From JBCBKZ01 sp039026975 (GTDB taxonomy: Bacteria > Bacteroidota > Bacteroidia > J057), in contig JBCCLI010000091.1 of the NCBI GenBank assembly GCA_039026975.1, positions 1 through 18,495 on the forward strand: a DNA stretch of 18,495 nucleotides, given 5' to 3'. Shown one piece after another: positions 14,113 to 18,495 of this stretch. Within the stretch, counting starts at the first letter, position 1, and the number at the start of each line of letters is the position of its first letter. A model generated the notes under the pieces. It did no database searches. It saw only the letters and a program-made list of their open reading frames with translations, and was not told where the DNA came from. Both the position numbers and the translations under genes were made by a program.

Positions 14113-16209
14113 ATGGAAGACGCCATTCAGTCACTTAGTGCTCATATTGAATCTCTGCGGCCTATCATATACATCACACACTTTGATACTTACGCTGTAG
14201 ATAAATACATCAAGAGCCTGGGCTTGCCCAACATTCATGAATATAATGATGCACAAGGTTCCATAGACTTTTTTACCAAGCATCAACAGCAGGAAATCAG
14301 CCTGGAGGATTTTTTATCCAGCTTCGACATAGAAAGCCTGGATAATACCATACTAGTGTTAAAGGATATTCATCACCACCTTAAAAATCCAGATATCATA
14401 TCCCGGCTGAAAAGGCTGGCATTAAAGCACTTTTATGATGATGACTACTATATGTCCATTTTCATTGTTTCTACGCGGTTACATATCCCGGTAGAGCTAG
14501 AGAAAATGGTCACGGTCTTCAACATTCCTCTACCTGATACCTCTCAGACTAAGGAGTTAATCATGAAGTTCTCAGAGGACTTGGGCTTCGAGATAGAGCC
14601 TAAGCTGGCAGACAAGCTAGCTTGGTCCTGCAAGGGGTTAAGTGAGTTTGAAATCATTCAGGTACTGAACCAGGCCTACCACTATGGGGGTATGTTCCAT
14701 GATACAGACCACAAACTCATCATAGAAGAGAAACACAAGATTATTTCTAGGATGCCTATGCTGGAAATTGTGGAAGGGAATGAAAGCATGAAGGATGTAG
14801 GAGGGCAAGAAATTCTTAAAGAGTGGATCAGGAAGAAATCTAATATTTTCAGAAGGCTAGGTGAGGCGATAGAATTTGGCTTAGATGCGCCTAAAGGAGT
14901 GTTCGTTGCAGGAATCCCCGGCTGTGGAAAAAGCTTAATCACCAAGGCTACTGCTGACCTGTTCAATACACCTCTCCTGAAGTTAGAAATCAGCCAACTC
15001 TCGGGTAATTTCTTCTGGGAGAAAGAAATGGAGCTCCAAAAAGCCCTACGAACCACAGAAGCTATCAGCCCCTGTATCCTCTGGCTTGATGAAGTAGATA
15101 GATCTTTTTCAGATATAAGTAAGTTCGGAGATAGCAATGATCACCTCAAGCTTTTCCGTATTATCCTGGAGTGGATGCAAGAGAAAGAGAATCAAGTTTT
15201 TACTATTCTTACTTGTAGTGATATATCCGTTATCCCCAGTGATTTTTTCAGGAAGGGAAATTTTGATGCACGGTATTTCATTGATCTTCCCAACGATTAC
15301 GAGCGGGCCAAGATTTTTGAAATTCATCTCTACAAGCGTAAGCAGTGGCATGAAGGTCTCGACTTAATTCCATTAATAGAAAGTAGTCATGGCTTCTCTT
15401 GTGCAGACATAGTAGGCTCTATTATGGAAGCTATGGAACACGTCTTCCTGGATGGAAGAAACTTTCTCACTACGGAAGACTTACTCCGGGTGATGGAAAC
15501 TCACAGGCCACTGCTGGAAACCATGCCGGAAAAGATAGATACGCAGCGCAAGTACAGAAACCTTTGGGGCATCAGACCTTCTACTGATGACTCTGAAATC
15601 CAGAATGGACAGGAAGCGCTCAATACAATAGAGGAGGAGGATCAGCCTGCCGTCAGCTTAATAGATGGACAGGATCTTATTTTCAAAGGAGAAGATGATC
15701 CTGAGAATATGTGGGCTGAAGAAAGAAGAGAATATCCAGAGCTGGCCTCCAGAGAGTCCAGGTTTGTGGATGAGCCTCTAATGGATGAACCTTTAGTGGA
15801 CGAACACATGGAGGAAGAGCCCCTAGAAGACGAGCCCTTAGTAGATGAACCCCTTATGGATGAAACTACAGAAGAGCTCTTTGGGACGGAGGAGACTGTC
15901 CCTTTCCCGGCAGAAGAAGCGAGCGTTCCCTCTGGGCCTGTAGAAGTGGAAGAGTTTGAAGCGTATCCCCCTATTTTAGCTGAGAATGACCCACCAGAAG
16001 AAACAGTACTAGCTAGTGGTCTCCCCCAACCTAATGAAGAGGCTATCCTAGAAGAAGTAGAAACTGAGGAACAGGAAGTGCTGTCAGATACTGACTTTGA
16101 TGAGTTTGACGACTTAGAAGATGGGGATATACTAGATGATGATATGGACTTTGATGACTTTGAGGATGAGTTTAAGGAGGATAACCCCTACTCTCTTTCT
16201 CCCAGTTAG
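14113..16209 (+). CDS. Ycf46-like AAA+ ATPase with long acidic C-terminal tail
   Basis: 698 residues from the ATG at 14113; an in-frame TTG at 14080 would overlap the previous gene and is less likely. Residues 1-200 resemble the degenerate N-terminal domain of Ycf46 proteins (IIYITHFDTYAVDKYI; LVLKDIHHHLKNPDII; IPVELEKMVTVFNIPLPD) and lack a P-loop. The AAA+ core spans about 225-470: DVGGQEILKEWIRKK, Walker A GIPGCGKS (267-274, Lys273), Walker B CILWLDEVD (321-329, with D326/E327), and RKGNFDARYF at 380-389. The sensor-1 position has Asp370 where relatives have Asn, and Asn383 replaces the second Arg of RKGRFD; Arg380 remains. Residues about 490-698 are an acidic, low-complexity tail with seven tandem pentapeptides (552-586). 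Ycf46-like ATPases in cyanobacteria are linked to CO2-use regulation, with biochemistry unclear. Here it is paired with an unknown protein, so it may be a remodelling ATPase with a dedicated partner. Confidence 0.88.
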   Translation: MEDAIQSLSAHIESLRPIIYITHFDTYAVDKYIKSLGLPNIHEYNDAQGSIDFFTKHQQQEISLEDFLSSFDIESLDNTILVLKDIHHHLKNPDIISRLKRLALKHFYDDDYYMSIFIVSTRLHIPVELEKMVTVFNIPLPDTSQTKELIMKFSEDLGFEIEPKLADKLAWSCKGLSEFEIIQVLNQAYHYGGMFHDTDHKLIIEEKHKIISRMPMLEIVEGNESMKDVGGQEILKEWIRKKSNIFRRLGEAIEFGLDAPKGVFVAGIPGCGKSLITKATADLFNTPLLKLEISQLSGNFFWEKEMELQKALRTTEAISPCILWLDEVDRSFSDISKFGDSNDHLKLFRIILEWMQEKENQVFTILTCSDISVIPSDFFRKGNFDARYFIDLPNDYERAKIFEIHLYKRKQWHEGLDLIPLIESSHGFSCADIVGSIMEAMEHVFLDGRNFLTTEDLLRVMETHRPLLETMPEKIDTQRKYRNLWGIRPSTDDSEIQNGQEALNTIEEEDQPAVSLIDGQDLIFKGEDDPENMWAEERREYPELASRESRFVDEPLMDEPLVDEHMEEEPLEDEPLVDEPLMDETTEELFGTEETVPFPAEEASVPSGPVEVEEFEAYPPILAENDPPEETVLASGLPQPNEEAILEEVETEEQEVLSDTDFDEFDDLEDGDILDDDMDFDDFEDEFKEDNPYSLSPS
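15766..15870 (+). repeat. Seven tandem acidic pentapeptide repeats inside the AAA+ gene
   Basis: Residues 552-586 read as seven successive five-residue units of the pattern x-D/E-E-P-L: VDEPL, MDEPL, VDEHM, EEEPL, EDEPL, VDEPL, MDETT. The corresponding 15-bp DNA units differ at synonymous positions, so the repeat is conserved mainly as protein rather than being a very recent DNA expansion. Confidence 0.85.
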
Positions 16210-16240
16210 GGAGGACTAGGGAATCAAAGTAAGACATACA

Positions 16241-16286
16241 GAAGCGTAGGATTTTCACCGGGAAGATCCTACGCTTCATCTTTTTC
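16241..16286 (+). terminator. Strong terminator after the AAA+ gene
   Basis: A perfect 12-bp stem, GAAGCGTAGGAT (16241-16252) with ATCCTACGCTTC (16266-16277), and a 13-nt loop, is followed by ATCTTTTTCT. It lies 32 nt past the AAA+ stop and insulates the pair from the TonB receptor gene. Confidence 0.9.
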
Positions 16287-16396
16287 TGGCTACGCTTCAT
16301 CAGAATATTTCTGCATATTGGCCACTATTCTTTCAGTTTTACATTGTCGACTGATTCACAGCGGTCCTGATCAATCAAAACGAAAACCTGAAAGAA

Positions 16397-18495
16397 ATGA
16401 AACGGCTTTTAATTAATACCATTTGCTTGCTGGCCTTTATTACCCTATCCTTCCAGCAACATATCATAGCACAGGGTACCCAAACGCTAAGGGGAACCAT
16501 AATAGATAAGCAGTCTGAGACACCCCTAGTAGGGGCCACCGTTATAGTCATTAGCCAAACGCCTCCACTAGGGAGCACTACGCAGTCAGACGGAACCTTT
16601 ACCATTAAGAATATCCCTATAGGACGTCAAATTATACAAGTAAAGTATCTGGGCTATGAAACTGTAACCGTACCTAATGTGCTTGTCAATGCTGGGAAAG
16701 AGGTAATACTAGATATAGGGCTGGAGGAAAGCATACTGGAAGCTAAAGAGGTGGTGATTACTGGAAAAGTAAATAAAGACAGGGCGCAGAATGACCTGGC
16801 CACCGTAAGCTCCAGAACCTTTAGCCTGGAAGAAGTAAGAAGATATGCAGGTGGTAGTAATGACGTAGCCAGACTAGCAGGAAACTTTGCAGGGGTTAGC
16901 ACAGCCAATGATTCCAGAAATGACATTGTTATTCGTGGGAACTCTCCAACCGGGGTTCTTTGGCGGCTGGAAGGGGTCCCTATTCCTAATCCTAACCACT
17001 TCTCTACCCTGGGTACTACAGGTGGACCTGTAAGTGGGATTAATCCTAATATTCTCAAGAATTCAGACTTCCTGACTTCTGCCTTTCCCGCAGAATATGG
17101 AAATGCTACGGGAGGAGTTTTTGATTTAGGCTTCAGAAACGGAAATAAAGAAACCCATGAATTTACAGCTCAGCTAAATGCCTTCAGTGGGTTAGAGCTC
17201 ATGGCAGAAGGGCCCATCAAGAAAGAGAATAAGTCCAACTTTGTAGCGGCCTATAGATATTCTTTCTTAGAAATAGGAGATGCCCTTGGGATTCCTATAG
17301 GCACCAATGCGGTCCCCAACTATCAGGATCTCTCTTTTAATGTGGACCTGGGTAATTCTAAAGCAGGTAGGTTCTCCATCTTCGGAATTGGTGGGCTGAG
17401 TGATATTGACTTCCTGGCTGATGAGATAGATGAAAATGACCTCTTTGCCAACCCAAATGAGGATGCCTTCGCAGAATCCAGATTTGGTGTTATAGGGGTT
17501 AGACATAACATTCTCCTAAACCAAAATGCTTACTTGAGAACGGTAGTTTCTGCCTCCACTTCTCAAAACGATTTTACGCAGGATAACTTCCTGGATAATG
17601 GCGAAAAACTCAGATCAACAGAATCCAGTGATGTGGTAAATACACTGACTCTTTCTTCCTACCTAAACCAGAAATTCAATGCGAGAACCACCTTAAGAGC
17701 AGGTATTCTCATAGAAAGTAATGCTGTAGATACGGATGTTCGAGACAGAGACAATAGACCTGACCTGGATGGGGATGGAATTCCTGACTGGGTACAAGTG
17801 AGAGACCTGGAAGAAACTCTGACACTTTATCAGGCATATGCCCAAATGAAGTATAAAATTAATGAGAAAGTAACTGTCAACCTGGGACTGCACAGTCAGT
17901 TTCTAGACTTCAATGAGTCTTTTGCCCTGGAACCCAGGATAGCTATCAACTGGGATTTTCTTCCTCAGCATACTTTCAGCCTAGCTTACGGACTCCACCA
18001 TCAGACACAGCCCTATCCTGTATTACTGTTCAGAGAAGAAGTGGAACCTGGCCTTTTTAGAAATACCAATGAGGACCTTGATTTCACCAGAGCTAACCAC
18101 TTTGTATTTGGGTATGATTACCGCCCGGGAGGTGAGTGGAGGGTAAAAGCTGAAGCCTACTATCAGATGCTGGATCAAGTGCCTATAGAAGCTTTCCCAA
18201 GCAGCTTCTCTGTTCTTAACTCAGGATCTGACTTCGTATTTCCTGACAGAGGCTCCTTAATAAATGAAGGGACAGGCAGGAACTATGGGGTAGAGCTAAC
18301 CTTAGAAAAATTCTTCAGCAGAGGATACTATGGACTCCTAACCGCCTCTGTTTATGACTCAGAATATGAAGGTAGTGATGAAATCGCCAGAAATACGGCC
18401 TTCAATAATCAGTATGTCCTTAATGTGCTTGGTGGGAAGGAATGGAAAGTGGGACAGGAAAAACGTAATGCCTTTACCCTGGACTTTAAAGTAAC
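16397..18495 (+). CDS. TonB-dependent receptor with carboxypeptidase-like N-terminal domain (partial, 3' end outside window)
   Basis: The ATG is at 16397 and the frame is open to the window end, giving 699 codons with no stop. Residues 1-26 are a signal peptide (LLAFITLSFQQHIIAQ). Residues about 30-112 form a CarboxypepD_reg-like domain (LRGTIIDKQSETPLVGATV, DGTFTIKNIPIG, VKYLGYET), common in Bacteroidota receptors. The plug spans about 135-250, with AGNFAGVSTANDSRNDIVIR and the exposed loop GVLWRLEGVPIPNPNHF. From about 255 the sequence is an outer-membrane beta-barrel with alternating aromatic strands and Asp/Asn-rich loops. Such proteins import siderophores, glycans, vitamins or peptides using TonB energy. 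The plug lacks a SusC-specific signature I can see, and no SusD gene is visible, so the substrate cannot be named. It begins after a strong terminator, so it has its own promoter somewhere in 16287-16396. Confidence 0.93.
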   Translation, partial: MKRLLINTICLLAFITLSFQQHIIAQGTQTLRGTIIDKQSETPLVGATVIVISQTPPLGSTTQSDGTFTIKNIPIGRQIIQVKYLGYETVTVPNVLVNAGKEVILDIGLEESILEAKEVVITGKVNKDRAQNDLATVSSRTFSLEEVRRYAGGSNDVARLAGNFAGVSTANDSRNDIVIRGNSPTGVLWRLEGVPIPNPNHFSTLGTTGGPVSGINPNILKNSDFLTSAFPAEYGNATGGVFDLGFRNGNKETHEFTAQLNAFSGLELMAEGPIKKENKSNFVAAYRYSFLEIGDALGIPIGTNAVPNYQDLSFNVDLGNSKAGRFSIFGIGGLSDIDFLADEIDENDLFANPNEDAFAESRFGVIGVRHNILLNQNAYLRTVVSASTSQNDFTQDNFLDNGEKLRSTESSDVVNTLTLSSYLNQKFNARTTLRAGILIESNAVDTDVRDRDNRPDLDGDGIPDWVQVRDLEETLTLYQAYAQMKYKINEKVTVNLGLHSQFLDFNESFALEPRIAINWDFLPQHTFSLAYGLHHQTQPYPVLLFREEVEPGLFRNTNEDLDFTRANHFVFGYDYRPGGEWRVKAEAYYQMLDQVPIEAFPSSFSVLNSGSDFVFPDRGSLINEGTGRNYGVELTLEKFFSRGYYGLLTASVYDSEYEGSDEIARNTAFNNQYVLNVLGGKEWKVGQEKRNAFTLDFKV

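Noticed and set aside
14682..15137. 151-residue minus-strand open frame
   Set aside because: Antisense to the AAA+ Walker A and B region; serine-rich shadow composition with no start context.

Overview
The window looks like chromosomal DNA from a gliding or surface-associated member of the Bacteroidota, most likely Cytophagales. Several things point there: both types of type IX secretion (T9SS) C-terminal signal, a PorP/SprF-family protein, SprB and HYR repeats, a TonB-dependent receptor with a carboxypeptidase-like N-terminal domain, starts without Shine-Dalgarno sequences, and AT-rich spacers. I do not name a genus. No rRNA, tRNA, CRISPR array, insertion sequence or phage gene was seen.

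Layout. Positions 1-957 (minus) hold the 5' part of a secreted CotH-family protein. 1098-5838 (minus) is a two-gene unit: a 1259-residue T9SS-exported adhesin-like protein, then its probable PorP/SprF partner. A 740-bp AT-rich gene-free stretch follows. 6576-8866 (minus) holds a small hypothetical gene and a tight H-NOX plus hybrid histidine kinase pair, predicted to sense nitric oxide. A lipoprotein gene (9093, plus) diverges from the H-NOX gene across a spacer with a perfect 14-bp palindrome. A perfect bidirectional terminator separates the lipoprotein from a very small T9SS type A substrate (10194-10547, minus). A SPOR-domain protein (minus) and malate dehydrogenase mdh (plus) diverge at about 11.5 kb. 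After a 520-bp stretch with little coding evidence comes a plus-strand pair: an unrecognised 309-residue protein and a Ycf46-like AAA+ ATPase with a long acidic tail. The window ends inside a TonB-dependent receptor gene.

How they fit together. Much of the content is cell-surface machinery: two T9SS substrates, a PorP/SprF protein, a CotH-family protein, a lipoprotein, a SPOR protein and a TonB receptor. The regulatory core is the H-NOX/kinase pair. H-NOX carries the haem ligand His104 and the YxSxR motif, lacks the distal tyrosine linked to O2 binding, and has no cysteine. The kinase has no sensor domain of its own, so H-NOX probably supplies the input. The least explained unit is the pair at 13158-16209. 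Its ATPase keeps Walker A and B but has Asp where sensor 1 normally has Asn, Asn at the second Arg of the RKGRFD motif, and seven tandem acidic pentapeptides. This is the best candidate here for an undescribed system, but its function cannot be read from the sequence.
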